A stretch of 64,000 bases of DNA from Nostoc sp. 'Lobaria pulmonaria (5183) cyanobiont' (GTDB taxonomy: Bacteria; Cyanobacteriota; Cyanobacteriia; Cyanobacteriales; Nostocaceae), in assembly GCF_002949795.1 (NCBI RefSeq), contig NZ_CP026692.1, positions 4,324,545 through 4,388,544 on the forward strand, in the 5' to 3' direction. This document shows, in pieces, positions 26,712-35,394 of this stretch (the first letter of the stretch is position 1; each line of letters starts with the position of its first letter). A program made the position numbers and the translations under genes. The notes under the pieces were generated by a model. That model saw only the letters and a program-made list of their open reading frames with translations, had not been told where the DNA came from and searched no databases.

Positions 26712-26755
26712 GGGGGAAAGATATGGAAAAAATCTGGAAGTTTCCCCCTTTTTTT
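26712..26755 (+). terminator. Rho-independent terminator
   Basis: GGGGGAAA (26712-26719) and TTTCCCCC (26741-26748) form a perfect 8-bp stem over a 21-nt loop, followed by seven T (26749-26755). It would end plus-strand transcripts from fdxB before coxB. Confidence 0.85.
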
Positions 26756-26785
26756 ATGGCTGCACGTTAGAAAGTTAATAAGTGA

Positions 26786-26881
26786 AAAGGAAATGGGAAA
26801 TGGGGAATGGGGAATGGGGAATAGATAACAATTCCCAATGCCCAATACCCAATTCCCAATGTCCAATGTCTAATGCCCAAA
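26786..26881. repeat. STRR array of CCCAATG / GGGGAAT units, inverted halves
   Basis: Plus-strand GGGAATG-type heptamers (26789-26822) are followed by their complements (CCCAATG, CCCAATA, CCCAATT, to about 26880), so the array can fold on itself. It ends about 45 bp before coxB. Confidence 0.8.
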
Positions 26882-26927
26882 ACCTAGAAAATCACACCTT
26901 TAAAGACTGTTTACACAGGTAGCATGT

Positions 26928-27911
26928 ATGGAACAAGTTCCTGTTTCACTATGGACTCTGGTTGCTGGGATAGTAGTTACAGCAATCAGTATTTGGATTG
27001 GTCAGAATCACACTCTGATGCCAGTGCAAGCATCGCTACAAGCGCCTTTGGTAGACGGTTTTTTCAACATCATGTTTACCATTGCGATCGCACTCTTCTT
27101 GGTGGTAGAAGGAACAATTGTAGTTTTTTTGATTCAGTTTCGTCGCCGTCCGGGTGACGATACCGATGGCGTGCCAATAGAAGGTAACTTGCCCTTAGAA
27201 GTCTTTTGGACAGCAATTCCAACAGTGATTGTCCTCCTCTTGGGCATCTACAGTGTAGATGTTTTTAACCGAATGGGAGGCTTTGATCCTGCGGGTCATC
27301 CTCATTCAGCAGCTCATGTTGCTCAGATGCCGGGAACTGCTCTTGCTGCCACATTAAGCGATACTTCCCAAGCAACAACTGCCCCATCAATTGCCCCAAC
27401 AATTGGCATTGGTGCGTCTCCTCAAACCCTAAACAAACCAGCCGATTTAGTTGTTGATGTCAAAGGGATACAATACGCCTGGTTATTTAACTACCCTGAT
27501 AGTGGCATTACCTCTGGGGAATTGCACATACCCGTCGGTGCTGATGTGCAACTCAACCTTTCTGCACAAGATGTAATTCACTCATTTTGGGTGCCAAACT
27601 TCCGCCTGAAACAAGATGCGCTTCCTGGTATACCTACCGAACTACGATTTGTCGCCACCAAACCAGGTACATATCCCGTAGTTTGTGCTGAGTTGTGCGG
27701 TGGTTATCACGGTTCAATGCGGACAGAGGTAATTGTCCACACACCAGAAGACTATAAAACCTGGCGGACAGAAAACCAGATTGCTCAACAGCAAAACCTC
27801 AATCAAGTCGTTGCAGTTAATCCAGCCGACTTATCAACATCAGAGTTTCTCGCACCCCACACCCATGATATGGGAATTAGTGCAGCAACTCTAGAGTCAG
27901 TAGTCAAGTAG
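26928..27911 (+). CDS. coxB: Cytochrome c oxidase subunit II (cox2-type locus)
   Basis: 327 residues. Two N-terminal membrane helices (about 8-25 and 45-75) anchor a periplasmic/lumenal cupredoxin domain with the complete CuA site: His in VIHSFWVPNF and CAELCGGYHGSM. It accepts electrons from cytochrome c6 or plastocyanin. A Pro/Ala/Thr-rich insert at about 125-165 lengthens the domain linker. First gene of coxBAC; with cnfR and fdxB upstream this corresponds to the heterocyst cox2 operon, which consumes oxygen to protect nitrogenase. The TAG stop lies within a palindromic repeat. Confidence 0.95.
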   Translation: MEQVPVSLWTLVAGIVVTAISIWIGQNHTLMPVQASLQAPLVDGFFNIMFTIAIALFLVVEGTIVVFLIQFRRRPGDDTDGVPIEGNLPLEVFWTAIPTVIVLLLGIYSVDVFNRMGGFDPAGHPHSAAHVAQMPGTALAATLSDTSQATTAPSIAPTIGIGASPQTLNKPADLVVDVKGIQYAWLFNYPDSGITSGELHIPVGADVQLNLSAQDVIHSFWVPNFRLKQDALPGIPTELRFVATKPGTYPVVCAELCGGYHGSMRTEVIVHTPEDYKTWRTENQIAQQQNLNQVVAVNPADLSTSEFLAPHTHDMGISAATLESVVK

Positions 27912-27935
27912 AGACGCGATTAATCGCGTCTGTAC
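27908..27935. repeat. GTAGAGA-type palindrome, copy 2, overlapping the coxB stop
   Basis: AGACGCGATTAATCGCGTCT (27912-27931) is a perfect palindrome, with GTA/TAC extension outside a mismatch. The coxB TAG (27909-27911) is in its left arm. A partial copy (ACGCGTCTGTACAAGAGTCA) follows at 27943-27962. Confidence 0.8.
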
Positions 27936-28016
27936 AAGAGTCACGCGTCTGTACAAGAGTCACATTTAATTAACTTTGGACGTTTGACCCTGAACTCCGC
28001 ATAGTGGTACAAAAAT

Positions 28017-29705
28017 ATGACGCAGGTAGAATTTCCACGGAATACTCCACCAGAAGGAAAGAAACCGGAAATGGTGGCTGGCCACACCTCTCATCCGAAG
28101 GCGTGGAAATGGCAAGACTATTTTACATTTAATGTTGACCACAAAGTTATTGGTCTTCAATACCTAGTAACAGCGTTCGTGTTCTATCTGATCGGCGGAC
28201 TGATGGCGATCGCTCTGCGGGTCGAATTAGCAACACCAGAATCAGACGTACTCGACCCCAATCTGTATAACGCTTTCATGACCAATCACGGGACGATTAT
28301 GATCTTCCTGTGGATTGTCCCTAGCGCCATTGGGGGATTTGGTAACTTTTTGGTGCCCTTGATGGTCGGTGCTAGGGATATGGCTTTCCCGAAGCTGAAT
28401 GCGATCGCCTTTTGGTTAAATCCACCAGCAGGTGCGCTCATATTAGGTAGTTTCATTTTTGGCGGATCGCAATCTGGTTGGACAGCTTATCCACCTTTGA
28501 GCTTGGTAACAGCACCAATCGCTCAAACTATGTGGATACTTGCGATCGTTTTGGTGGGAACTTCCTCAATTTTGGGTTCACTGAACTTTGTGATCACCAT
28601 TTTGATGATGAAGGTTCCTAGCATGAAATGGGATCAAGTGCCCCTATTTTGCTGGGCAATCTTGGCAACCTCCCTGCTAGCACTTCTCTCCACACCTGTA
28701 TTAGCAGCCGGTTTAATTCTGCTGTTGTTTGACCTCAACTTTGGTACTTCCTTCTTTAAACCAGATGCGGGCGGTAACGTTGTAATTTATCAACACTTAT
28801 TCTGGTTTTATTCTCACCCGGCAGTATATTTAATGATTCTGCCCATCTTCGGCATCATGTCGGAGGTAATTCCAGTTCACTCCCGCAAGCCAATCTTTGG
28901 CTATAAAGCGATCGCTTATTCTAGTGTAGCAATCTGCGCTGTCGGTCTGTTCGTCTGGGTACACCACATGTTTACCAGTGGCACACCCGGTTGGATGCGG
29001 ATGTTCTTCACTATCTCCACGCTCATAGTTGCAGTTCCTACTGGCGTGAAGATTTTTGCCTGGGTTGCTACTCTTTGGGGTGGTAAAATCCGCTTCACCA
29101 GTGCGATGCTTTTCGCCATTGGCTTATTGTCCATGTTTGTCATGGGCGGCTTAAGCGGTGTGACGATGGGAACAGCCCCTTTTGATATTCACATCCACGA
29201 CACATATTATGTTGTCGGACATTTCCACTACGTTCTGTTTGGCGGTTCCGTGTTTGGCATTTACGCCGGCATTTATCACTGGTTCCCCAAAATGACCGGA
29301 CGAATGCTGAATGAAACCTGGGGACGGATTCATTTCGCCCTCACCTTCATCGGCACTAATCTGACCTTTTTACCCATGCACGAGTTGGGTTTGCAAGGAA
29401 TGCCGCGACGAGTGGCAATGTATGACCCCCAATTTATCGACCTCAATAAAATTTGTACCTATGGTTCAATTGTTTTGGGGATATCGGTAATTCCCTTTGC
29501 GATCAATATTATCTATAGTTGGCTGAAGGGACCTTTGGCTGGTGATAATCCTTGGCAAGCTTTGACCTTAGAATGGACAACTAGCTCACCACCTGCAATT
29601 GAAAACTGGGAAGTGTTGCCGGTTGTGACTCATGGCCCTTATGACTACGGTCATGGTCATAGTACTGAAGTACAGCCATCTGCAACGCCGGAAGCTACTG
29701 CTTAG
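28017..29705 (+). CDS. coxA: Cytochrome c oxidase subunit I (cox2-type locus)
   Basis: 562 residues, 12 membrane helices. Heme a ligands lie in FMTNHGTIMIF and the last helix group (VVGHFHYVLFGG); the heme a3-CuB centre uses FWFYSHPAVYLMILP, VWVHHMFTSG and GHFHYV. The segment reads YSHPAVY instead of the HPEVY of mitochondrial-type enzymes, so the D-channel glutamate is absent; this is the A2-type signature of heme-copper oxidases. It reduces O2 to water and pumps protons. Second gene of coxBAC. Confidence 0.97.
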   Translation: MTQVEFPRNTPPEGKKPEMVAGHTSHPKAWKWQDYFTFNVDHKVIGLQYLVTAFVFYLIGGLMAIALRVELATPESDVLDPNLYNAFMTNHGTIMIFLWIVPSAIGGFGNFLVPLMVGARDMAFPKLNAIAFWLNPPAGALILGSFIFGGSQSGWTAYPPLSLVTAPIAQTMWILAIVLVGTSSILGSLNFVITILMMKVPSMKWDQVPLFCWAILATSLLALLSTPVLAAGLILLLFDLNFGTSFFKPDAGGNVVIYQHLFWFYSHPAVYLMILPIFGIMSEVIPVHSRKPIFGYKAIAYSSVAICAVGLFVWVHHMFTSGTPGWMRMFFTISTLIVAVPTGVKIFAWVATLWGGKIRFTSAMLFAIGLLSMFVMGGLSGVTMGTAPFDIHIHDTYYVVGHFHYVLFGGSVFGIYAGIYHWFPKMTGRMLNETWGRIHFALTFIGTNLTFLPMHELGLQGMPRRVAMYDPQFIDLNKICTYGSIVLGISVIPFAINIIYSWLKGPLAGDNPWQALTLEWTTSSPPAIENWEVLPVVTHGPYDYGHGHSTEVQPSATPEATA

Positions 29706-30065
29706 TTAGTAGAGTGAGTAGTGCGATCGCACTCAAGGTGACTGCAATTTCTAGTCATTTAATTTGAGAACTCGAAACTCCAAGCTTGGAACTCGGAACT
29801 TGAGCATTATTACTCGGAACTCCAAGCTTAGAACTTGGAACTTCAAGCTTGGAACTCGAAACTCCGAGCTTGCAACTCGAAACTCCGAGCTTGCAACTCG
29901 AAACTTGAGCATTATTACTCGGAACTCCAAGCTTGGAACTCGAAACTTGAGCATTATTACTCGAAACTCCGAGATTAGAACTCGGAACTCCGAGCTTGGA
30001 ACTTGAAACTCGGAATTTTGATCATTCCTGAACAAGTGAAGAGTTTGGTTAAATAAGGATTTTGG
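29706..30065. other. coxA-coxC spacer made largely of a minisatellite
   Basis: 360 bp between coxA and coxC, of which 231 bp are a 21-bp tandem array. The remaining sequence holds the coxC ribosome binding site AAGGA at 30055-30059. Frames through the array are open on both strands only because the unit length is a multiple of three. Confidence 0.8.
29778..30008. repeat. 21-bp minisatellite, 11 units, in the cox operon
   Basis: Eleven contiguous 21-bp units with no spacers. Type A units are CTCCRAGCTTGSAACTCGRAA with small variation. Type B units are CTTGAGCATTATTACTCGRA plus a final A. The order is A B A A A A B A B A A. Type A contains a palindrome around AAGCTT. It is flanked by the coxA stop region and the coxC leader. 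Confidence 0.9.
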
Positions 30066-30752
30066 ATGAAGAATGAAAATTTGCCGCTTCAGACTTCATT
30101 CTTTATTCAAGCTTCCACAACAGACAGAGTAGATAATATTGTCAAAAAATCTATGACTATAGGTACAACCACGAGCGAAGATCACAGTGTCGGACACGAA
30201 GAACATCCAGATTTAAGAGTTTGGGGACTGTTGACGTTCCTCGCCTCTGAATCCCTGATGTTTGGAGGATTTTTTGCCACTTATTTGTTTTTTCGAGGTA
30301 CTACAGCCGTTTGGCCTCCAGAAGGAAGTGAAGTAGAACTACTTGTACCGACGATTAACACCATTATTTTGGTGTCTAGTAGTTTCGTCATTCACTTTGG
30401 TGATTCGGCGATTAAAAAGAATGATGTCAAGGGAATGCAACTGTGGTATGGAATTACTGCAATCATGGGGGCAATTTTCTTGGGTGGTCAGGTTTATGAG
30501 TACTCGACTTTAGCATACGGACTGACTACCAACGTCTTCGCCAACTGCTTTTATATCATGACTGGGTTCCACGGTTTGCACGTTTTTGTGGGACTGTTAT
30601 TGATATTACGTGTATTGTGGCGATCGCGCCGTCCCGGTGAATATTCTGCAACCAATCATACTTTCATCGAAATGACAGAAATTTACTGGCACTTCGTAGA
30701 TATTATCTGGATTGTCTTATTCACCTTAGTGTACGTTCTCACATTGTTTTAA
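30066..30752 (+). CDS. coxC: Cytochrome c oxidase subunit III (cox2-type locus)
   Basis: 228 residues from ATG 30066, which has AAGGA 6 nt upstream; an internal ATG at 30153 would give 199 residues, nearer the usual bacterial length but without a binding site. Five membrane helices of subunit III are visible, with WGLLTFLASESLMFGGFF, YIMTGFHGLHVFVGL and YWHFVDIIWIVLFTLVYV. It stabilises the catalytic core. The first 29 residues are not typical of the family and deserve checking. Confidence 0.93.
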   Translation: MKNENLPLQTSFFIQASTTDRVDNIVKKSMTIGTTTSEDHSVGHEEHPDLRVWGLLTFLASESLMFGGFFATYLFFRGTTAVWPPEGSEVELLVPTINTIILVSSSFVIHFGDSAIKKNDVKGMQLWYGITAIMGAIFLGGQVYEYSTLAYGLTTNVFANCFYIMTGFHGLHVFVGLLLILRVLWRSRRPGEYSATNHTFIEMTEIYWHFVDIIWIVLFTLVYVLTLF

Positions 30753-30758
30753 CACAAG

Positions 30759-30817
30759 TGAGGAGTTAGAAATTCTTAACTTCTAACTCCTCACTCCTAA
30801 CTCCTAACTCCTAACTC
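30759..30817 (+). repeat. Hairpin plus CTCCTAA heptamer repeats after coxC
   Basis: TGAGGAGTTAGAA (30759-30771) pairs perfectly with TTCTAACTCCTCA (30781-30793) over a 9-nt loop, 6 bp after the coxC stop. CTCCTAA heptamers follow. It may attenuate transcription into the next gene. Related sequence lies at 35395-35468. Confidence 0.75.
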
Positions 30818-30831
30818 TCAAAGAGATTATT

Positions 30832-31317
30832 ATGCAACTTGATGCAAACAAATTATCATGGTTTCAGGTTCCAGAGGACATCAAAAATTTATTAATTCTA
30901 GCTGCACAAAAGTGGGAGAATACATCAGAATCGGAAAAGTATATTCAACAAGCTTTAGCCGAAACTGGTGAAAATACAGATGTCTTGGTAGCAGCATATA
31001 GATTTTTCTATTATAAAAATAATTATTCTCTCGCTTTGCAAACAACAGTCAAATTATTAGATAAAATTAAAGAACGAGAGAAACTTCCTGATGACTGGGA
31101 GCAACTTAAGCCTATATTAGTCAATCGCAAAGAAGACCCACAAATCCGATTGTACTTAAATGCTTATGCTGCTTCTGGACTAGTACTAGCGAATTTAGGT
31201 GAAATTGAGCAAGCAAAAGAAATCAGCACCAAAGTCAAAGAAATAGACGAGAAGAATGATTTCGGAGCCGGAATTCTCCTGGATATTTTGACACGTCCAG
31301 CAGAAGAAGATGATTAA
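30832..31317 (+). CDS. TPR-like helical protein downstream of coxC
   Basis: 161 residues, all alpha, with TPR-like helix pairs (ALAETGENTDVLVAAYRFF, YLNAYAASGLVLANLGE). No signal or membrane segment is seen. It is the fourth gene on this strand after coxB-A-C, 79 bp after coxC, so it may be co-expressed in heterocysts. A role in oxidase assembly is only a guess from position. AAAGAG 6-11 nt before the ATG may be its binding site. Confidence 0.7.
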   Translation: MQLDANKLSWFQVPEDIKNLLILAAQKWENTSESEKYIQQALAETGENTDVLVAAYRFFYYKNNYSLALQTTVKLLDKIKEREKLPDDWEQLKPILVNRKEDPQIRLYLNAYAASGLVLANLGEIEQAKEISTKVKEIDEKNDFGAGILLDILTRPAEEDD

Positions 31318-31639
31318 TTAGTCAATAGAAGAAAGAGTGGGGAGTGAGAGAGACAAGGAAACAAGAGGAATAAGCAATGCCCAATTCCCAATACTTCGAC
31401 TGCGCTCAGTACAAGTTCCCAATTCCCAATTCCCAATTCCCAATTCCCTTTCGGTGAACAATCATGAACAATTGGTTATCTACTACATCGTATTCTTCTT
31501 ACTCCCTCTTGGGAGCAGGTACTAATAGTAACTCTATCATTCCTCCTATTAACGTACCTACTAAACTTGATGTAGGTAGTCTTCCTAATGTCTCTCCGAT
31601 CTTTGTCCTCCAATCTTATCACCTATCAATCTAAAAGTT
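31318..31639. repeat. STRR array with embedded CTTCGACTGCGCTCAGTACAAG repeat
   Basis: CCCAATT heptamers run from about 31379 to 31447, interrupted by a segment reading ACTTCGACTGCGCTCAGTACA. The same interrupter occurs inverted at 43434-43456 inside another heptamer array (upstream of carA). A 56-residue frame lies at 31464-31634. Confidence 0.7.
31464..31634 (+). CDS. Possible 56-residue small protein
   Basis: ATG at 31464 opens a 56-codon frame (MNNWLSTTSYSSYSLLGAG) rich in Ser, Thr, Asn, Ile and Pro and ending HLSI. It stops 5 bp before the dioxygenase-like gene. No Shine-Dalgarno sequence is seen and no family is recognised. It could be an uORF in the leader of the next gene or chance. 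Confidence 0.25.
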   Translation: MNNWLSTTSYSSYSLLGAGTNSNSIIPPINVPTKLDVGSLPNVSPIFVLQSYHLSI

Positions 31640-32251
31640 ATGAAAGGTAAGGATTGGCTGCTAAGGGGGGACGGTCAGTATCAAGCCTGTAGATCTGTGA
31701 GAGCATGGGATTTATTGAGAGAAAATTACCGCCTTTATCGGTTTTTAACTGAGGTGGAAGATGTTCTCAATAGCGTTGACGATGAAGCCAGTCGTCTACC
31801 AGAACTTCAGATGCTCGTAAGGCGCTTGATAGTAAATTCTTACTGGGTGCAAAGTCAATATTTAGAGCCTTCGCCCAAAACGGGAACCTCTGTTTCACTC
31901 CTATACGATGAATTGGGTTTTCCGTTGACAGTGCAAACAGTAACATTTGCGCCGGGAACCCGTTCAACCATTCATAATCATGGGACATGGGGAATAGTAG
32001 CGGTGTTAAAAGGTCAGGAAAAAAACACTTTTTGGCAACGCACCAATAGCCCAGAATTTCAGGACAAAATTGAACAGACGGGAGAGTTAACTCTATTTCC
32101 AGGAGACATTATTAGCTTTACTCCCGATGCAATTCACTGTGTAGAAGCAATGGGTGATGAACCAACCGTAACTTTTAATGTCTACGGCGAAACCGATCCG
32201 AATGAAAGATTTGAGTTTGATCCGGTTAAATATAGTGCTAAAAACTTTTAG
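31640..32251 (+). CDS. Cysteine dioxygenase-type cupin
   Basis: 203 residues with a cupin metal site: two His in TRSTIHNHGTWGIVAVLKG and a third in FTPDAIHCVEAMGDE. The spacing and the flanking segments resemble bacterial cysteine dioxygenase (PF05995-type) proteins, which oxidise cysteine or a related thiol to the sulfinic acid with Fe(II) and O2. The Glu of the first cupin motif is not obvious. Its start is preceded by a 56-codon frame and an STRR array. Exact thiol substrate unknown. Confidence 0.75.
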   Translation: MKGKDWLLRGDGQYQACRSVRAWDLLRENYRLYRFLTEVEDVLNSVDDEASRLPELQMLVRRLIVNSYWVQSQYLEPSPKTGTSVSLLYDELGFPLTVQTVTFAPGTRSTIHNHGTWGIVAVLKGQEKNTFWQRTNSPEFQDKIEQTGELTLFPGDIISFTPDAIHCVEAMGDEPTVTFNVYGETDPNERFEFDPVKYSAKNF

Positions 32252-32321
32252 CACCATCTGATAGGGGCGCATAGCTATGTGCCCCCAAAAACGAGTTGTA
32301 TTCCACTAAGAGGTAGTTAAA

Positions 32322-32774
32322 ATGGCAAGAGTAATTTTCTATAGCAAACCAGGCTGTAAAGGTGGTACTAAGCAAAAAGTTTTACTAACAGCTGCCGGAC
32401 ATGAGGTGATACCATACAATATGTTAACAGAACCTTGGACAGTTGAGCGGTTGCGTTCATTTTTTGGCGATCGCCCCGTTGCCGAATGGTTTAATCTTTC
32501 CTCCCCCAAGATAAAATCTGGTGAAATAGTTCCTGAAAAAACTGATGCCCAAACCGCTTTGCAGTTGATGCTGAAAGAACCACTGTTAATTCGCCGTCCT
32601 TTGTTAGAAATAGGCGATCGCCGTGAGGTAGGATTTGATGTCCAAAAGATTGATACTTGGATTGGCTTACAAGCTGTGGATGAATCCTTGCAAGAAATCA
32701 GCGACAAGCTTATGAACCAAGATTTGCAAAACTGCTCCCACGGTAAAGAGCATAGTCATCATCATAGTCATTAA
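32322..32774 (+). CDS. Nitrogenase-associated ArsC/Spx-like protein
   Basis: 150 residues with a thioredoxin-like ArsC fold. It starts MARVIFYSKPGCKGGTKQ with the active-site-type Cys12 and continues PWTVERLRSFFGDRPVAEWF and EPLLIRRPLLEIGDRREVGF, the pattern of the nitrogenase-associated protein family of ArsC-like proteins. The C-terminus is His-rich (HGKEHSHHHSH) and may bind metal. It lies 1.6 kb after the cox operon in a locus otherwise devoted to heterocyst functions. No enzymatic activity has been assigned to the family to my knowledge. Confidence 0.8.
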   Translation: MARVIFYSKPGCKGGTKQKVLLTAAGHEVIPYNMLTEPWTVERLRSFFGDRPVAEWFNLSSPKIKSGEIVPEKTDAQTALQLMLKEPLLIRRPLLEIGDRREVGFDVQKIDTWIGLQAVDESLQEISDKLMNQDLQNCSHGKEHSHHHSH

Positions 32775-32867
32775 GGTGGCTGTAAGCAGCGTAGCGAACA
32801 ACATCAAAAGCAAGGCAGCTTGTAGTCATTAGACTTCTTGGATGAATTAAATAGCTCTCACCCTAAA

Positions 32868-32893
32868 TCCCTTTCCCAAGCTTGGGAGAGGGA
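32868..32893. terminator. Palindrome between convergent genes
   Basis: TCCCTTTCCCAAG (32868-32880) pairs with CTTGGGAGAGGGA (32881-32893) with one wobble. It lies between the ArsC-like gene (plus) and desB (minus) and could end transcription both ways. It is also recognisable as an interspersed Nostoc repeat (CCCTAAATCCCTTTCCCAAG). Confidence 0.6.
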
Positions 32894-32907
32894 CTTTGAA
32901 ATTGGCT

Positions 32908-33987
32908 CTAGCCTTTAGCTAACTTGTTGTTGGATGTGTAGTAAACTTTACTACCAGTATCAGGTACAAAATGGCAGCTGACACATGAATGCCATAATGA
33001 CTTCCAAATAGGTTCTTCCGATTTGTGGAAATACTCACCCATCACTGGTTTTATTGCCTCAGTTGCCTTTAGCAAATTGTAGTGAGGGATGTTAAGGAAT
33101 ATATGGTGAGCAACATGAGTACCGATATCGTGATGGATGTGATTAACCAAACCATAATCACGGTCAATACTAGAAATTGCGCCTTTTAGGAAAGTCCAAT
33201 CTTCTCCACGATACCAGGGAAGCTCTGGCTCAGTGTGGTGTAAGAATGTCACCAAATCTAACCAAACTATGAACACAAGGTAGGGTACAGCGTAATATTT
33301 CAGCAACCACATCCAACCCCATTGGTAGGTGAGGAAACCGAGCAAACCTATCATGCCAATCAAAAGTACAGTGCTAGTAAGAACATCCCATTTTTCTGAT
33401 GCTTTGAAAAGTGGACTGCCGGGCAAAAAGTGGGAGCCTTCTTTATTAGGAGAACGCTTAAACAGATATACAGGATAAGCCAATAGAAAAACATAATATC
33501 GGCCTATTTTTTGTGCTAAAGGCATATCCTTATATTGTGATTCTGTCACAGGATACCAGCTTTCATCGTTATCGATATTACCAGTATTTTTGTGATGAGT
33601 TCTGTGACTAATCCGCCAACCATGATAAGGAACAAGTATTGGTGTGTGAGAAAGATGTCCAATCAAATCATTGAGCCATTTATGCTTAGAAAAAGATTGG
33701 TGTCCGCAGTCATGTCCTACTACAAACAAAGCCCAAAACATCGTTCCTTGCATTAACCAGAAAATCGGGAAGAAAAGCCAAGAATCCAGGTAATAAGCAA
33801 CTGCATAAAGCAGACCGATAATCAGGATGTCACGAAAAAAGTAAAAAAGTGATTTTGTCACATTGGGGTGAAAGCATTCAGCAGGAATTGCAGCTTTTAA
33901 ATCCTGAAGAGTGAAAGGTAATTTAGTTGTATCCTCAGACGTTTCACTGCTAAGAGGATTGTTGAAACTGATGATATTTGATGGCAC
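32908..33987 (-). CDS. desB: Acyl-lipid omega-3 (delta-15) desaturase
   Basis: 359 residues. Three histidine boxes: HDCGHQSF, HRTHHKNTGN and HVAHHIF preceded by HHDIGT. Hydrophobic pairs form the membrane part. It introduces the third double bond into membrane lipid acyl chains, using ferredoxin, and is usually cold-induced. DesB and DesA are similar; assignment to omega-3 rests on DESWYPVTESQYKD and WYRGEDWTFLKGAISSIDRD, typical of the omega-3 branch, and on the desC-desA-desB gene order. Confidence 0.9.
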   Translation of the reverse strand: MPSNIISFNNPLSSETSEDTTKLPFTLQDLKAAIPAECFHPNVTKSLFYFFRDILIIGLLYAVAYYLDSWLFFPIFWLMQGTMFWALFVVGHDCGHQSFSKHKWLNDLIGHLSHTPILVPYHGWRISHRTHHKNTGNIDNDESWYPVTESQYKDMPLAQKIGRYYVFLLAYPVYLFKRSPNKEGSHFLPGSPLFKASEKWDVLTSTVLLIGMIGLLGFLTYQWGWMWLLKYYAVPYLVFIVWLDLVTFLHHTEPELPWYRGEDWTFLKGAISSIDRDYGLVNHIHHDIGTHVAHHIFLNIPHYNLLKATEAIKPVMGEYFHKSEEPIWKSLWHSCVSCHFVPDTGSKVYYTSNNKLAKG

Positions 33988-34205
33988 TGGATTCTTTTGT
34001 TGGATATAAATCGGAACTTTATTTGAGACAAAATCATCTCACCTCTAGGATGCCCACGAAACTAGCGATCGCTAACACCAAAGAAGATAATTTCTGGCAA
34101 TTTCCCTAACAATTTTAGTCATTAAAAAATTGCCAGATTCTATTTAAACACAGCATGATAAACGCTCTCGTTGGTTCAAGAGCGTGAGTGTAGTCACAGT
34201 GCTAT

Positions 34206-35258
34206 TTATCGCTCTGTATAATGTTCGTTGAAAGTCTTATAGCCAACATCAGTTGTGTATAGTTGACATTGATCTGTAATCTGCTTCATTAAAGGCCAAG
34301 AAAACTGATACTCATCATGCAGATAAGGCTCCCAATTTTCTTTGATGCTGCTGTAAGCTAGCCGCAAATTATAAGAAGGAATAGCAGTGGAGATATGATG
34401 AGGGACATGAACATTGATATCGTGGCACAAGACTTCTACCCAGCGCGGATAATCGCAATGAATAGTTCCAGATAGCTGTGCTAGAGCCTCGTTCCACTTG
34501 TTCGCTGTCGCAAAAGGAACATCTGCGGCAGTATGGTGAACAATGGTAAAAGTGCTCATCCAAAAATGGTAAATCATCCAGGGCACTAGCCAGAACTTGA
34601 CAAATCCCCAGATACCAGTTGTGGCGATGAGAGTCGGGAAAGCGATCGCAGCAAACACCACTACTACAGCCACAGAAAGCTTGATACTCGATTGGTCTTT
34701 AGTTTTGAAGTTCCGCCAATCAAAATGCACCACAGCCCAATGTCCAATGGAACCTACCCACCAAAGGCGTTTACGCATGAACAGCTTAAAAGCAGATTGC
34801 CGGGTTGTATCCCAATTTTCAAACACTTCTGGTCTGATTGGATGCCAAGCGTTGTCCTCATCCAGCTTGTTGGTATGAGTATGGTGATAATTATGCTTAA
34901 TGCGCCAACTGTGAAAAGGGTAAATTAACGGCATCATGAAGAAATGCCCCACCAAATCATTTACCCAACGACGTTTGGCAAAAGACCTGTGACCACAATC
35001 ATGGCCAATTACAAAAAAACCTGTTAAAGCAGTGCCCGTAAAAATCCAAGCTAGGGGCAAGAGAAACCAAGGAGTGATAATCAGGCTGTAATAGCCCAAG
35101 GCGACTGCCAAGACACTCAGCAGGACTTGTGTCCAAGCTTTGCGACGGTTCTGCTGAAAACATTCCCGTGGCAGGGTTTTGACAATATCTTTGAGCCGGA
35201 AGTCGGAATTACCAGGCTCGTCACTTAGTTTCTGGCTATTAATTATTGATGTAGTCAT
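34206..35258 (-). CDS. desA: Acyl-lipid delta-12 desaturase
   Basis: 350 residues, close to the DesA length. Histidine boxes [27 protein letters not shown] and [16 protein letters not shown]. It makes linoleate from oleate in membrane lipids with ferredoxin as donor. Start: ATG at 35258 with TAGGTG just upstream; an in-frame GTG two codons earlier is part of that site. It lies between desC (upstream) and desB (downstream) on the same strand with gaps of about 240 and 220 bp, so each may have its own promoter. Confidence 0.92.
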   Translation of the reverse strand: MTTSIINSQKLSDEPGNSDFRLKDIVKTLPRECFQQNRRKAWTQVLLSVLAVALGYYSLIITPWFLLPLAWIFTGTALTGFFVIGHDCGHRSFAKRRWVNDLVGHFFMMPLIYPFHSWRIKHNYHHTHTNKLDEDNAWHPIRPEVFENWDTTRQSAFKLFMRKRLWWVGSIGHWAVVHFDWRNFKTKDQSSIKLSVAVVVVFAAIAFPTLIATTGIWGFVKFWLVPWMIYHFWMSTFTIVHHTAADVPFATANKWNEALAQLSGTIHCDYPRWVEVLCHDINVHVPHHISTAIPSYNLRLAYSSIKENWEPYLHDEYQFSWPLMKQITDQCQLYTTDVGYKTFNEHYTER

Positions 35259-35394
35259 GGACACCTAAAAAACAACAAACTCCTCCACCAAGTCACCAAA
35301 AAGCAACTTGCCGCAAAATTTCTTAATATTAGCGCTTTGGATTATAGCAATCTAACCGACACAAGCGCACCCGTAAGTAAATAGCTTTTTGAAA

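Larger units (their letters stand above)
26416..26927. promoter_or_regulatory. fdxB to coxB intergenic region
   Basis: 512 bp with the second copy of the 15-bp motif (26503-26517), an ACCGGA just after it, a strong terminator (26712-26755) and an STRR array (26786-26881). The terminator lies between the motif and coxB, so a transcript from the motif would have to pass it. Confidence 0.6.

Noticed and set aside
29778-30008. CRISPR array.
   Set aside because: The 21-bp units are contiguous with no unique spacers and there are no cas genes nearby.
29751-30035. Open frames on both strands through the coxA-coxC spacer, encoding heptapeptide repeats.
   Set aside because: They exist only because the minisatellite unit is 21 bp; no ribosome binding site or non-repeat protein sequence is present.
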